Shown here piece after piece: positions 49,148-59,055 of a stretch of DNA of 64,000 nt. The notes beneath the pieces are model-generated. The model searched no databases and was not told where the DNA came from. It saw only the letters and a program-made list of their open reading frames with translations. Position numbers and translations under genes: made by a program. Source of the stretch: Woeseiaceae bacterium (GTDB lineage: Bacteria > Pseudomonadota > Gammaproteobacteria > Steroidobacterales > Woeseiaceae). Location of the stretch: NCBI GenBank assembly GCA_028289545.1, contig JANQPG010000023.1, positions 31,505 through 95,504 of the forward strand, given 5' to 3'. Positions within the stretch are counted from its first letter, which is position 1. Each line of letters starts with the position of its first letter.

Positions 49148-50064
49148 CAGGCTGCCGGCTGGCCTCCCGCCGGAAACATACCGGCCTTGGGCAGCAGCGC
49201 GGGCACGCCGCGGCCCAGTTCACCTTCGAGCCAGCGGCTCGTGTCGATGATTTTCTCAAGCGACACCCCCGTCTGCACGCCGGACCGCTCGAGCATGTAG
49301 GCGAGATCGTCGGTTGGTATGTTCCCCGTTGCGGCGGGCGCAAACGGACAGCCGCCAATACCGCCAATGCTGGCGTCGAGGTATGTCACACCCGCCTCGA
49401 CGGCCGCCTGGGCGTTTGCCAGCCCCGTATTGCGCGTGTTGTGAAAATGGCAGCGCAGCGGCAGGTTGCCGGTCAACTCGCGAACGCGCCCCAGCAGTTC
49501 GGTCACCTGCGCCGGTACCGCAACGCCAATGCTGTCGGCAATGCCCAGCTCGGCGGGCTCCGACTCGAGCACCTGTTCGGTCAGCTCCAGGATACGCTCG
49601 ACACTAACCTCACCTTCGTACGGGCAGCCAAAAGCCGCCGAGATCATGACGTTGGCCTTGAGGCCGTTGTCCTTTGCACGCCCGCTGATGGCGTGCCACG
49701 CGGCAATGGACTCTGCCGTCGTGACGTTCTGGTTCTTCCGGTTATAGGTATCGGTCGACACGACCACCATGCCGATCTCGCCGATCTTTGTCGCCAGCGC
49801 ACGGTCGAGGCCGCGCTCGTTCATGATGAGTCCGATGTACGACACATCATCGCGATCTGGCAGCAACTCGATCAGTGCCTCGGCATCAGCCATTTGCGGC
49901 ACGCGCTTCGGATGCACAAAACTCGCAACCTCGAGGCGCCGGATGCCCGCCTCGATCGCCAGTTCGATGTAGCGGGCCTTGGCTTCGGTGGCGAGGATTT
50001 CGGGCTCGCTCTGCAGGCCGTCCCTCGGCCCGACCTCGACAATCTGAATACTCCTTTCGCTCAT
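49147..50064 (-). CDS. mvaB: hydroxymethylglutaryl-CoA lyase
   Basis: IVEVGPRDGLQSE..., ISAAFGCPYEGEV, CHFHNTRNTGLANAQAAVEAGVTYLDASIGGIGGCPFAPAATGNIPTDDLAYML. Confidence 0.93.
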   Translation of the reverse strand: MSERSIQIVEVGPRDGLQSEPEILATEAKARYIELAIEAGIRRLEVASFVHPKRVPQMADAEALIELLPDRDDVSYIGLIMNERGLDRALATKIGEIGMVVVSTDTYNRKNQNVTTAESIAAWHAISGRAKDNGLKANVMISAAFGCPYEGEVSVERILELTEQVLESEPAELGIADSIGVAVPAQVTELLGRVRELTGNLPLRCHFHNTRNTGLANAQAAVEAGVTYLDASIGGIGGCPFAPAATGNIPTDDLAYMLERSGVQTGVSLEKIIDTSRWLEGELGRGVPALLPKAGMFPAGGQPAA

Positions 50065-50690
50065 GCGTGCATCGCCTCCAGGTACTGGATAACGTCGGCT
50101 TCGCTCACGACGTCTGCGTATTTGGCGTTCATATCGAACAAGTTGGCCTCGTGCGGGCCTTCATGCCGGTCGCCGCAGGCGTCGGCGACCACAATCGGAA
50201 TGAAACCGCTCGAAACCGTGTCCACACAGGTTGCGCGCACGCAGCCGCTGGTTGTCAGTCCGGTAATGATAAGCGTGTCGATACCGTTTGCCGTCAGGCT
50301 GGCCGCCAGGCTCGTGCCGAAAAACGCGCTCGGATACTGTTTGGAAATGACAAACTCTTCCGCCGCAGGTTCCAGACCTTCTGCCCAGGCTCCCATGGGA
50401 TTTCCGGCGACCAACACCTCGAGCGCGGGCACCTTGCGAAAAAACACCCCGCCGTCGGCACCGCCGGGATGGTACACAACGTTGGTGTAAAACACGGGTA
50501 TACCCGATTGGCGTGCTGCCGCGCGCACTCTGAGAGCGGAAGCCAGCGCATCGTCCACGCCGGCATACAGCGCACACTCTCGATCGAAGTACGCCTCGAC
50601 AAAATCGATCAGTATCAATGCGGGCGACGCACCAAAACCGAGTCGACCGTCGAACGCGCCGCGATAATTCTCTTTGAGGTCGTCGCTCAT
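50061..50690 (-). CDS. isochorismatase-fold cysteine hydrolase
   Basis: PALILIDFVEAYF, VISKQYPSAFFGTSLAASLTANGIDTLIITGLTTSGCVRATCVD. Confidence 0.92.
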   Translation of the reverse strand: MSDDLKENYRGAFDGRLGFGASPALILIDFVEAYFDRECALYAGVDDALASALRVRAAARQSGIPVFYTNVVYHPGGADGGVFFRKVPALEVLVAGNPMGAWAEGLEPAAEEFVISKQYPSAFFGTSLAASLTANGIDTLIITGLTTSGCVRATCVDTVSSGFIPIVVADACGDRHEGPHEANLFDMNAKYADVVSEADVIQYLEAMHA

Positions 50691-50773
50691 ACGCAGAGGC
50701 CCGTGGCCGTTCGTTGATGCAGTTTAGAACAAAACCGGCGCGCCGGATGGCGCGCCGGTCCTTCGGATCTAAA

Positions 50774-53308
50774 TCAGAACGAGTACTTGAAATCCAGGCC
50801 GTAGGTGGCGAGCCCTGCTTCGTGCAGGAAAGAGCCGCCAAACTCCGGCGCAGGAATGACTTCCTCGAGGTAATCCTTGTCGGTGATGTTACGGCCCCAG
50901 GCCGTCAGCGACCAGCGCTCGCCTTCGAGACCAATACGCATGTTGACCGTGCTGTACGCATCGCGCTTCGACTGCGAGAAGTTCTGGCTGGCCGGGTCGG
51001 GAATCAGACCGAACGCATCCCAGATCGTGGGGGTTTCCTCACCCTGCAAGGTGTGGAACCAGGTGTCCCCGATATGCTGCACATCCGCGCGTGCGAACAG
51101 GCTGATCGACGCATTGAGCGGCACGTCGAACTGCGCACCGAGGTTGAACGTCTCGCTCGGCGCCTGCGGCGCGTCGTTGCCGACCGACAGCGGCCGGTTG
51201 ACGTTTTCTTCGATCTCCGAGTCCAGGAAGCCAAAACCACCGTACAGCGAGAACACGTCGGTCGCCTGCCAGTTGAAATCAGCCTCGATGCCGCGAATGT
51301 ACATTTCGTCGATCGTGGTCACTACACGAAGAATGCCGAACGGCCCGGCAAAAAACTCGAAGAACTGGTTGTCCTCGACCTCGGTGTTGAACACGGCGGC
51401 GTTGAGGGTAAGACGGTTGTCGAGCCAGGTTGTCTTGACCCCCAGCTCGAAGGCGTTCGAGACCTCTTTTTCGTATTCGTCGTTGATGACGAGCTGAGCG
51501 TCCACGGCTTCACCCGGACCACCGTTGCCCGCGTTGAACCAGAAGTTCAGAAGCGCCGAGCTGCCGAGGTTGTTGAAGCCGCCCGAGCGGAAACCAATAC
51601 CCCAGCTGGCATACGCCGTCACGTTGTCAGCTGCCGCCCAACGCGCCGTGAGTTTCGGCTGCAGTTGATCGAAGGTCCTCGAACGATCGGGTATGCCGCC
51701 TGGGTTGGCCGTAAAGCCCGGATTGATCGGGCCCACCTGACCATTCAGAATCGTATTGACGTTGAGACCGGAGGCCGTGACGTTGGGCACGTTGTTCGAC
51801 ACCGAGCGGTCTTCCTGGTCCCAGCGCAGCGCGAGCGACAGTTCCACGGTATCCGAGACGTCGTAGGCCAGTTCACCGAACAGCGCAATGACGTCCGTAT
51901 CGAAGGTATCGTCGAATAGAAGGTCGGTGGGGTTCGGGCCGGTGGGATCCACGTAGGGCTGGCGCAGGAAACCCTGGCCGGTGTCCGCGCCGTAGGCCAC
52001 GACCACCTGACGCTCGATCTGCGCGGCGTACAGACCCGCGATCCATCGCAACGATTGATCCTGCGGCGACGTGAAACGGATTTCCCCACCGATGTCCTCC
52101 TGGTTACGCTCCTGATACTGGTAGCCGTCGCAGGACGTCGGCGTGTAGGGACCGTAAACGCCCTGGAACTCCGTGCCCGGCGGGAAAACGCCAAACGGAT
52201 CGAAGAAACCGCCGAACAGATCGTCGCGGCCGGCGCCGCCCAGGCCTGTCGGGAAGTTGTTGAGCGTGGCACGATCCGCCTGGCAGGCCGGCGTCAGTTC
52301 GTAGCCGTAGAACGTCGCGCTGGTGCCGTCGGAGAGCAGATACTCCTCGAGATTGTTGTAAGACACGAGCGCCGTCACGTCGACGTCGCCCCAGCCGAAG
52401 TCGGCTTTGATCGCAAAGTCTTCGGTCTCCTGCTCGTTCTCGCCCGGTACGTTGAACGCATAGCGGAACGGCACGTCGTTGACGTCGGCGTCGAAATTGG
52501 GGCTGCCGAACGCTCCTTCGAACGCCGGAATGGCAAATCCGGCGTTGAAGTTGATGGCGCCGCCATCGACCCGGGACATACCGGCCCGAATGTCGAGCTT
52601 CAGGTTGTCATTCGGAGTGACAATGACCCGACCGCGAATGGTCTGGTCTTCGAGATAATCGACGGCATCATCGGCACCGGTCAGCAGATTGGTGAAATGC
52701 CCGTCCTGCTCGCGGTAGCTTCCGGAGAGGCTGGCACGCACGGTCTCGTTTCCGCCGCTGACACGGGCGGCAATACGCTGCTGCCCGATGTTGCCGGCGC
52801 CCACTTTGATCTCACCCGTCAGTTCCTCGGTCGGCTCCTTGGTCGTCACGAGTATTGCACCGGCAACGGCGTTACGGCCGTACAGTGCGCCCTGCGGGCC
52901 TTTGAGGACCTCGATCTGCTGCACGTCGACCAGCTCTTCGTTGAAGCTGTTCGGGTTCGTGCTCAGCACGCCGTCGACAACGTACGCGAAGGTTGATTCG
53001 GCGTCGCGCGTCGACACGATGCCGCGGATGCTGACCTGCGTATCGCCTACGTTGGCCGTGTCGACGATCGTGACGTTCGGGATCATCGAAATGAAGTCCG
53101 AGGGACGTTCGATGCCGGCCTGATCGATCATGGCTTCCGTGAAAGCCGTAATCGCGATCGGCACATCCTGCAGGCTCTCGTCGCGTTTACGCGCCGTGAC
53201 GACGACCTCTTCGATGGCCCCTGCTCCGCTGTCCTGTGCGCCGGCGTTTGCGAAAGGCAGCAAAGTGGCTGCCGAAGCCAGCAGCAGTATTCGACTCTTG
53301 TTCTTCAT
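50774..53308 (-). CDS. TonB-dependent receptor
   Basis: IEEVVVTARKRDESLQDVPIAITAFT TonB box/plug; C-terminal YGLDFKYSF. Confidence 0.95.
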   Translation of the reverse strand: MKNKSRILLLASAATLLPFANAGAQDSGAGAIEEVVVTARKRDESLQDVPIAITAFTEAMIDQAGIERPSDFISMIPNVTIVDTANVGDTQVSIRGIVSTRDAESTFAYVVDGVLSTNPNSFNEELVDVQQIEVLKGPQGALYGRNAVAGAILVTTKEPTEELTGEIKVGAGNIGQQRIAARVSGGNETVRASLSGSYREQDGHFTNLLTGADDAVDYLEDQTIRGRVIVTPNDNLKLDIRAGMSRVDGGAINFNAGFAIPAFEGAFGSPNFDADVNDVPFRYAFNVPGENEQETEDFAIKADFGWGDVDVTALVSYNNLEEYLLSDGTSATFYGYELTPACQADRATLNNFPTGLGGAGRDDLFGGFFDPFGVFPPGTEFQGVYGPYTPTSCDGYQYQERNQEDIGGEIRFTSPQDQSLRWIAGLYAAQIERQVVVAYGADTGQGFLRQPYVDPTGPNPTDLLFDDTFDTDVIALFGELAYDVSDTVELSLALRWDQEDRSVSNNVPNVTASGLNVNTILNGQVGPINPGFTANPGGIPDRSRTFDQLQPKLTARWAAADNVTAYASWGIGFRSGGFNNLGSSALLNFWFNAGNGGPGEAVDAQLVINDEYEKEVSNAFELGVKTTWLDNRLTLNAAVFNTEVEDNQFFEFFAGPFGILRVVTTIDEMYIRGIEADFNWQATDVFSLYGGFGFLDSEIEENVNRPLSVGNDAPQAPSETFNLGAQFDVPLNASISLFARADVQHIGDTWFHTLQGEETPTIWDAFGLIPDPASQNFSQSKRDAYSTVNMRIGLEGERWSLTAWGRNITDKDYLEEVIPAPEFGGSFLHEAGLATYGLDFKYSF

Positions 53309-53389
53309 AGTGACGTTCTCTTGCGTGCTCTTATTCATGATTCATACTCACAATCCTGCCGCGGTAGGCGTTTACCCACTGATCGACGT

Positions 53390-54838
53390 TCAGGCGGTCG
53401 TGACGCTTTGAATAATCTCTCGAGCGGCACGACGGCCGGAGGTCAACGCACCCTCCATGCCGGGCGCAACCAGTTCGGTGTGTTCGCCCGCGAAATGAAG
53501 TCGCCCTATCGGTTTGGGTATGTCCGCGGCATAGCGCGTCATTTGCCCCGGGGCGTAGTGCGCGTAAGCGCCTTCGGCGTAGGATTTCCCCCAATCGTTG
53601 CTGTACGTTTTTTCCACGAGCTTCCGGCTCTCGGGCCAGATCTTCTCGAGTTCCCTGACGGCAAACTCGACGCGCTCCTCCGCGTCGAGTTTCTGCATGG
53701 CTGCCGTGCCCGCGCCGTTTATCCAGTTGACGAGCAAACCCCGCTCGCCCGACATCCTCGATGATGCATTAAACAGCCGCTCGAGGGGACCGTCTGAATA
53801 TACAGCCAGCACATTGTCCTCGTTCGACCAGAAGCGGCGCGACAACTGCAGGTACGTCTGCACAACCTGCGTGTACGGTAACTCGTCGACAATCTGCTGA
53901 CGAGCCGCAGGCAGCTCAGGCGCAAAGCGCACTTTCCTGAGCGCCGTGAACGGCATAGCCAACACAACTGAATCAGCCTCCCACACTTCCCGGCCCGCTT
54001 GTGTTTCGAATTGTAACGTAACGCTATTGCGGTCCTGTTCGACCGCCTGTAGCGCACAGCGATAGCGCACGCGGTCCCCGAGCCGCGCGGCAAACGCATC
54101 GGTCAGCGTCTGGTTGCCGTTCTTGAGATTAAGCGCCTGCCCGCCAGAGGCGAACAGCGCTCTCACCGCATCGCGAAGAGCGCTCAGAGCGGAGACGGTA
54201 TCGAGGCTGTTGTAGTTGAGGGTATGCTCGATCAGCTTTAGTGCGGGCTCGCTCGCGCCGAGACTCTCGAGCAAACGCCCGAGCGACATCTCGTCGTAGT
54301 GAGCAAACTCAGGCAGAAGTACGCGTTCGACGCTGCCGATTTGCTCGGCAATCGGCCTGAGGTAGTGACTCAACAACCGCATCGGAGCAAGCGGTCGCTC
54401 GTCGCTGGTCAGCGCCAGCGGCCAGCGATCGGGATGCTCGCGCAGCTCGCTCGCCTTGTATCGTTTGCCCTCGAGATCGAGTATGACCTCCGGGCGGCCT
54501 CGAAATACCGACTGCGGTTCAAACTCGAGTTCGAACAGCGTGGAGAAATAGAAGAAGTTGGCGTAACCCGGCCCGCTCGTCTGGCCGCCGACATCCACCC
54601 AGGCGCCATCGTCAAAGACGTCGCGCAGCGTCTTGATACGTCCGCCGGCGCGTCTGGACTGCTCAGCGAGCTGTACATCGAAACCGGCCTCGACGAGGTC
54701 ATGCGCAGCGGCCAGCCCGGCGAGCCCGGCGCCCACGACGACAACGCGCGGCTGCGACGCTAAGACGCCGGCGGCGGACCCTGCGAGTGCAAGCCCACCC
54801 GCCCCCTTGAGAAATCGGCGACGCGTCAGCTCTTGCAT
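53390..54838 (-). CDS. Tat-exported flavin amine oxidase
   Basis: LTRRRFLKGAGGLALAGSA Tat motif; RVVVVGAGLAGLAAAHDLVEAGFDVQLAEQSRRAGGRI; GRLHFAGEHTELVAPGMEGALTSGRRAAREI. Confidence 0.92.
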   Translation of the reverse strand: MQELTRRRFLKGAGGLALAGSAAGVLASQPRVVVVGAGLAGLAAAHDLVEAGFDVQLAEQSRRAGGRIKTLRDVFDDGAWVDVGGQTSGPGYANFFYFSTLFELEFEPQSVFRGRPEVILDLEGKRYKASELREHPDRWPLALTSDERPLAPMRLLSHYLRPIAEQIGSVERVLLPEFAHYDEMSLGRLLESLGASEPALKLIEHTLNYNSLDTVSALSALRDAVRALFASGGQALNLKNGNQTLTDAFAARLGDRVRYRCALQAVEQDRNSVTLQFETQAGREVWEADSVVLAMPFTALRKVRFAPELPAARQQIVDELPYTQVVQTYLQLSRRFWSNEDNVLAVYSDGPLERLFNASSRMSGERGLLVNWINGAGTAAMQKLDAEERVEFAVRELEKIWPESRKLVEKTYSNDWGKSYAEGAYAHYAPGQMTRYAADIPKPIGRLHFAGEHTELVAPGMEGALTSGRRAAREIIQSVTTA

Positions 54839-55017
54839 ATCGTCCCCCCTATCGGCCCCGAATAGCCGCGCCGGAACGGCGCGCTTACCTGCAATGACGT
54901 TTGCATCACGGGCGCGCTTGCCCATAATGACATAAAAGCCTAACATTAAGTCATTTTCAGGTTAAGCGATTTATTCAAAGCGACGCGCGCTGCGCGCGCA
55001 ATCCGGGGAGAACGTCT

Positions 55018-55914
55018 TTGAAACTGATGCGCGCCGCCACGCTTTCCGTGGCCGACTTGAACCGCTCGGTGGACACCTACTGCGAATGGCTCGACTACAG
55101 CCTGGAAGAGCGTGGCGAACTCGATCCGGCGCTCGCCGCAAGTTGGGGGTCACCGGCCGCAGCGGGACGACCCTACGCCGTCATCCGCCCCGCTTCCGGC
55201 CACGACATCTTTATTCGCTTTGTGGAAAATCGCATCCACCCGGACTACCAGGCGCTCAGAACGTTCGGCTGGGCCGCCATCGAGGTTTGTGTACAGGACG
55301 TGCTCAAAGTCAACGAGCGCATGTTCCAATCTCCCTTCGAGATCATCGGGCCGCCCCGCGAGATCGACGGTCTGCCGGCCATCTATCCGATGCAAGTCAA
55401 AGGCCCGGACCAGGAAATTGTGTACTTCACGCAGATCCGCGAAGACCTGCCTGCGTTCGACCTGCCGCGCGCCGACGCCATGATCGACCGGCTGTTTATC
55501 CTTGTCATGGCCTGCTCCGACATGGCCGCCTCGCTCGAATGGCTCGAGCAGCACGCGGATTTTGCGATAGGCCGCGAGCGCATGGAGATTGTGTACACGA
55601 TGCTCGCCAATGCATTTGGCACGCCGCTCGACGAACTGCACGCGATTTCGACGATGGTGCACGGCAAAGACGTATTCCTCGAACTCGACCAGATGCCGCC
55701 GCAGGCAACGACACGCCCGCACTACGACGGGGAACTACCCCAGGGTGTGGCTATCGGCACGTTTGTACACCCGGACTTCGACGCCATCGTCGAGAAGAAC
55801 TCGGGACTTTGGATCAGCGAGCCGGCTATACACGACTCCGCCGTTTACGACGGCAAGCGCGCCGGCACGCTACGGGCGCTCGACGGTACGCTGATTGAAC
55901 TCGTAGAAACGTAG
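55018..55914 (+). CDS. two-domain VOC-superfamily protein
   Basis: RAATLSVADLNRSVDTYCEWLDYSLEE... second domain FILVMACSDMAASLEWLEQHADFAIGRE; TTG 55018 or ATG 55027. Confidence 0.78.
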   Translation: MKLMRAATLSVADLNRSVDTYCEWLDYSLEERGELDPALAASWGSPAAAGRPYAVIRPASGHDIFIRFVENRIHPDYQALRTFGWAAIEVCVQDVLKVNERMFQSPFEIIGPPREIDGLPAIYPMQVKGPDQEIVYFTQIREDLPAFDLPRADAMIDRLFILVMACSDMAASLEWLEQHADFAIGRERMEIVYTMLANAFGTPLDELHAISTMVHGKDVFLELDQMPPQATTRPHYDGELPQGVAIGTFVHPDFDAIVEKNSGLWISEPAIHDSAVYDGKRAGTLRALDGTLIELVET

Positions 55915-55927
55915 GCCCGCAGCTTAC

Positions 55928-57211
55928 TCAGGCGCCCTTGTCCGCCGCTTCCACCGCCGGCTCTATGGGCTCTTCGTAATCCCGGTATTTGCCGAGCAAC
56001 AGCAACGGTAACGAGCCCGCAAGAAATAGCCCCGACGAAATCAGAAGAATTTTGTCGTAGCTGCCTGTGACATCGAAAGACCAGCCGAACACGGCCGGTC
56101 CCAAGCCTGCGCCGAGCGCAAAGAAACCGTATAGCGCCCCGTAGATTGCGGCGTAGTGCAGGATTCCGAAGTACCGCGACGTCAGGTACGCCATCAGGTC
56201 GTATTCGACGCCGGCGGCCATACCCAGAATAAAGATCGCTACGGCCGCAAACAGGAACGAATACTCGGCCTGTGCCAGCATGAAGGTTGCGACGGCGGGC
56301 AGAGACAGGATCGTGGCGGCCACGGCCGGCGCCCAGAAATGATCGATGATGTAGCCGCCCGCCACTCGGCCGACAATAACGGCGAAACCGATCAAGCTCG
56401 CAAGGTTGACGGCCTGGTCCGCCGTAAACCCTTTGCTACCCATGATCGTTTCCATGTTCGGAATCGGCCCGCCGACGGCAAACGAGATCGGCACGAACGC
56501 ATAGGCCAGAAGCCAGAAACGCCAGTCCCGTACCGCCTGCCCCAGCGACAGGCCTCCGTAGCGCACTTTCGGCTTGACGTCCTCGCGAACCATGCGCGCC
56601 ACTTTGTCGGCAACCTTGGGATCGGCCGCGTCGCGGAACAGGAAAAACGCGATCGGAAAAGCAATCATGAGCGGCAGCGCGCCGACGCCAACGTAGGCCA
56701 TACGCCAGCCGACGAGTTCGATCAGCCAGAAGGCATACTGCTTGGCGAACACCCCGAACAGTCCGGTACCGATCAGCGCAAAACCCAGGGCGAGCCCGCG
56801 CTTCTTGAAGAACCAACTATTGACGGCACGCGTCCAGGTAATCGGCAGCGTTCCTGCTCCGGTGACAGCCAGCAGAAACCACGTGAAGTAATAGAGCAAC
56901 AGGCTGCCGTTCATCAGTGAGAACGACGCCATCGTCAGCGAAAACAGCACCAGCGATGTCAGCGCGACGCGGCGTGCGCCGTAGCGATCGCTCAGCTGCC
57001 CGATGAGCGGGCTCATGAACAGCGCCGCAAACGTGAAGATCGGGAAGCAGAACATTATCTCCGCGGTCGTCCAACCAAACTCCTGTGTGTACGGTGCTCG
57101 GAAGACTCCGATCGTATAAAACGGCAGCGGCGACATGCCGAGTCCGATACCGATGGCGGCCGCCACAACCGTGGGCCAGCCGAAACGAAACTCGGCGTAC
57201 TGGGATGCCAT
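55928..57211 (-). CDS. MFS transporter (OFA/MCT-like)
   Basis: 12 TM; APYTQEFGWTTAEIMFCFPIFTFAALFMSPLIGQLSDRYGARRV. Confidence 0.9.
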   Translation of the reverse strand: MASQYAEFRFGWPTVVAAAIGIGLGMSPLPFYTIGVFRAPYTQEFGWTTAEIMFCFPIFTFAALFMSPLIGQLSDRYGARRVALTSLVLFSLTMASFSLMNGSLLLYYFTWFLLAVTGAGTLPITWTRAVNSWFFKKRGLALGFALIGTGLFGVFAKQYAFWLIELVGWRMAYVGVGALPLMIAFPIAFFLFRDAADPKVADKVARMVREDVKPKVRYGGLSLGQAVRDWRFWLLAYAFVPISFAVGGPIPNMETIMGSKGFTADQAVNLASLIGFAVIVGRVAGGYIIDHFWAPAVAATILSLPAVATFMLAQAEYSFLFAAVAIFILGMAAGVEYDLMAYLTSRYFGILHYAAIYGALYGFFALGAGLGPAVFGWSFDVTGSYDKILLISSGLFLAGSLPLLLLGKYRDYEEPIEPAVEAADKGA

Positions 57212-57271
57212 AAGCTATGCCTTAAATGTTGTTGTGAGACGCTGCGTTCGGCCGCCGGTGGATCGGCTACG

Positions 57272-57943
57272 TCACATCATCGCCGCATTCTTGAATACGC
57301 CAAAGTAGGCAACAGCGCCAATGACGATCCAGTATATGTACGCGAGACCGCGGCCGTAAGCCAGCCTTTTGTCGAGCCGTGCTTCGGCCTCGGCATCAGG
57401 ACCCGCCGCGAGTTTGCGGAACTGGATCACCCAGTCGCGCATGATGAAACGCAGCAGAAGACCGATGATCAGCGCCACGCCGTACAGCGCCGCCTTGATG
57501 GCATACCAGTCCTGAGTAAACGGCCAGCCCTTAACCAGCGAGTAGACGCCGAAGATGATCAACAGCGGAATGATGACGTAACGAATGGCTTCGTCGGCCT
57601 TCGTCAGCGTCAGTCCAAGATCGGTGCCGCGCTTGAAGAACGCGGAATAAGTAATCGTCAGCCAGCCGGCCACGAACACCCACATGCCGACGATCCAGGC
57701 GCCGTCCAACGGGTGATAGTTGCCGATCGCGCCCATGTGCAAACCCAGCGGCAGGAGCAGGATGATGCCCGTGCGCGGCAATATGTCGATGCGGTAGGCG
57801 GTCTCCATGTGCCGATGTCGCTCTTCCAGGCTCAGCTTGGCGTTGGTAATCGGCCGCGACGCATTGAAGACACCCCACTCGCCGCCCAGCCAGTACGCCA
57901 TTGCAATGATATGCGCCCATTTCAGGAACAGATACGTGCTCAT
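57272..57943 (-). CDS. polytopic membrane protein, unknown
   Basis: MSTYLFLKWAHIIAMAYWLGGEWGVF...; about 6 TM. Confidence 0.75.
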   Translation of the reverse strand: MSTYLFLKWAHIIAMAYWLGGEWGVFNASRPITNAKLSLEERHRHMETAYRIDILPRTGIILLLPLGLHMGAIGNYHPLDGAWIVGMWVFVAGWLTITYSAFFKRGTDLGLTLTKADEAIRYVIIPLLIIFGVYSLVKGWPFTQDWYAIKAALYGVALIIGLLLRFIMRDWVIQFRKLAAGPDAEAEARLDKRLAYGRGLAYIYWIVIGAVAYFGVFKNAAMM

Positions 57944-57987
57944 TGAACTTCTCCCCGGTTCTTAGTGTTTTGCGCCCGCTCCCTCGA

Positions 57988-58362
57988 TCAGGACGCCGCC
58001 GCGCGGATGGCTTCGGCGGACTCCCAGATCACGCCCCCCATGAAACGGCCGCCGGCGGCGGTCGCTTCATGCACGCGAATGTCCGCGTACATGCCGCTTC
58101 GCACATAAGGATCGCCAGCCACCAGCGCCTCGGCATCCTCCGCCGTGTCGGCCTGGACCAGAAAAAAACTGCCGATGAGCGGTTCTTCCCCCGGATTTCT
58201 CAACGGGCCGCACACAAGGTAACGCTCGTGATTGTGCTCAACGTAGTCGAGATGCGCTTCGAGTTCTTCATCGCGGACGGCGGCGCTGCCGGGTCCGTCA
58301 TAGGCCAGCACAAGAAAAACGGGGCCGTCGATACGCGGCACCGTGGGCGCGTTCTTCGCCAT
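57988..58362 (-). CDS. YciI-like protein
   Basis: RDEELEAHLDYVEHNHERYLVCGPLRNPGEEPLIGSFFLVQADTAEDAEALVAGDPYVRSGMY. Confidence 0.85.
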   Translation of the reverse strand: MAKNAPTVPRIDGPVFLVLAYDGPGSAAVRDEELEAHLDYVEHNHERYLVCGPLRNPGEEPLIGSFFLVQADTAEDAEALVAGDPYVRSGMYADIRVHEATAAGGRFMGGVIWESAEAIRAAAS

Positions 58363-58481
58363 AAAAACTCCCCCAATCCGGCTAAAATTCGATAGTATTG
58401 CCCTAATGATATATCAAAATACCCTTTAAGGGATACGCAGCCAGCAAAAGCGGCGTATCCGGGGGCCAAAGGGAGACAGTC

Positions 58482-59054
58482 ATGGGCAGGATATTCGCCG
58501 TTTTCACCGTATTCGTTACCTTGCTGATGTTCGCTGCAGCGCCGGCTTACGCCGAACCAGTGGCAGCCGAAGACCGGGTAGGCATCGACTTTCGGCGCAC
58601 GACGCTGGTCGTCAACGACATCGATACATCATTGAGCTTCTATCGCGACGCCCTCGGCATGCGGGTCATTTATGACCAGATGATTCGAAACCCGCGAGAC
58701 GCGGAGACCGACGAAGAGGCAGAGCGCGCACGGCGGCTCGTTTTCCTGAGAGCGAACGACGACTACATCGGTGTTCTGGGCCTTCTGCAGTACACCAAAC
58801 CGGTCTCACGGCCACCCCACCAGGGCGCCACGCCGTTCAGCACCGGAAGTTCGGTACTGCTGTTCAACGCAAAAGATGTCGAGAAGACCTTCGAAAAGGC
58901 GCGCAACGTAGTAGGCGTCCGCGTGCTGTACGAGCCGACCCGCGTCGAGTACCCGTCGTATGACGGTGAAGGCACAATCCCGGTAATCGTGAGTTCGCTG
59001 ACAGACCCGGACGGATTCGTTCTGGAGCTCAACGAGTTGTTAGCGGATCCCTAG
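58482..59054 (+). CDS. exported VOC-family protein
   Basis: Signal peptide MGRIFAVFTVFVTLLMFAAAPAYAEP then RRTTLVVNDIDTSLSFYRDALGMRVIYD. Confidence 0.85.
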   Translation: MGRIFAVFTVFVTLLMFAAAPAYAEPVAAEDRVGIDFRRTTLVVNDIDTSLSFYRDALGMRVIYDQMIRNPRDAETDEEAERARRLVFLRANDDYIGVLGLLQYTKPVSRPPHQGATPFSTGSSVLLFNAKDVEKTFEKARNVVGVRVLYEPTRVEYPSYDGEGTIPVIVSSLTDPDGFVLELNELLADP

Positions 59055-59055
59055 G

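Noticed and set aside
50714-52996. Long + ORFs (401 and 313 aa)
   Set aside because: Antisense to a clear TonB-dependent receptor.
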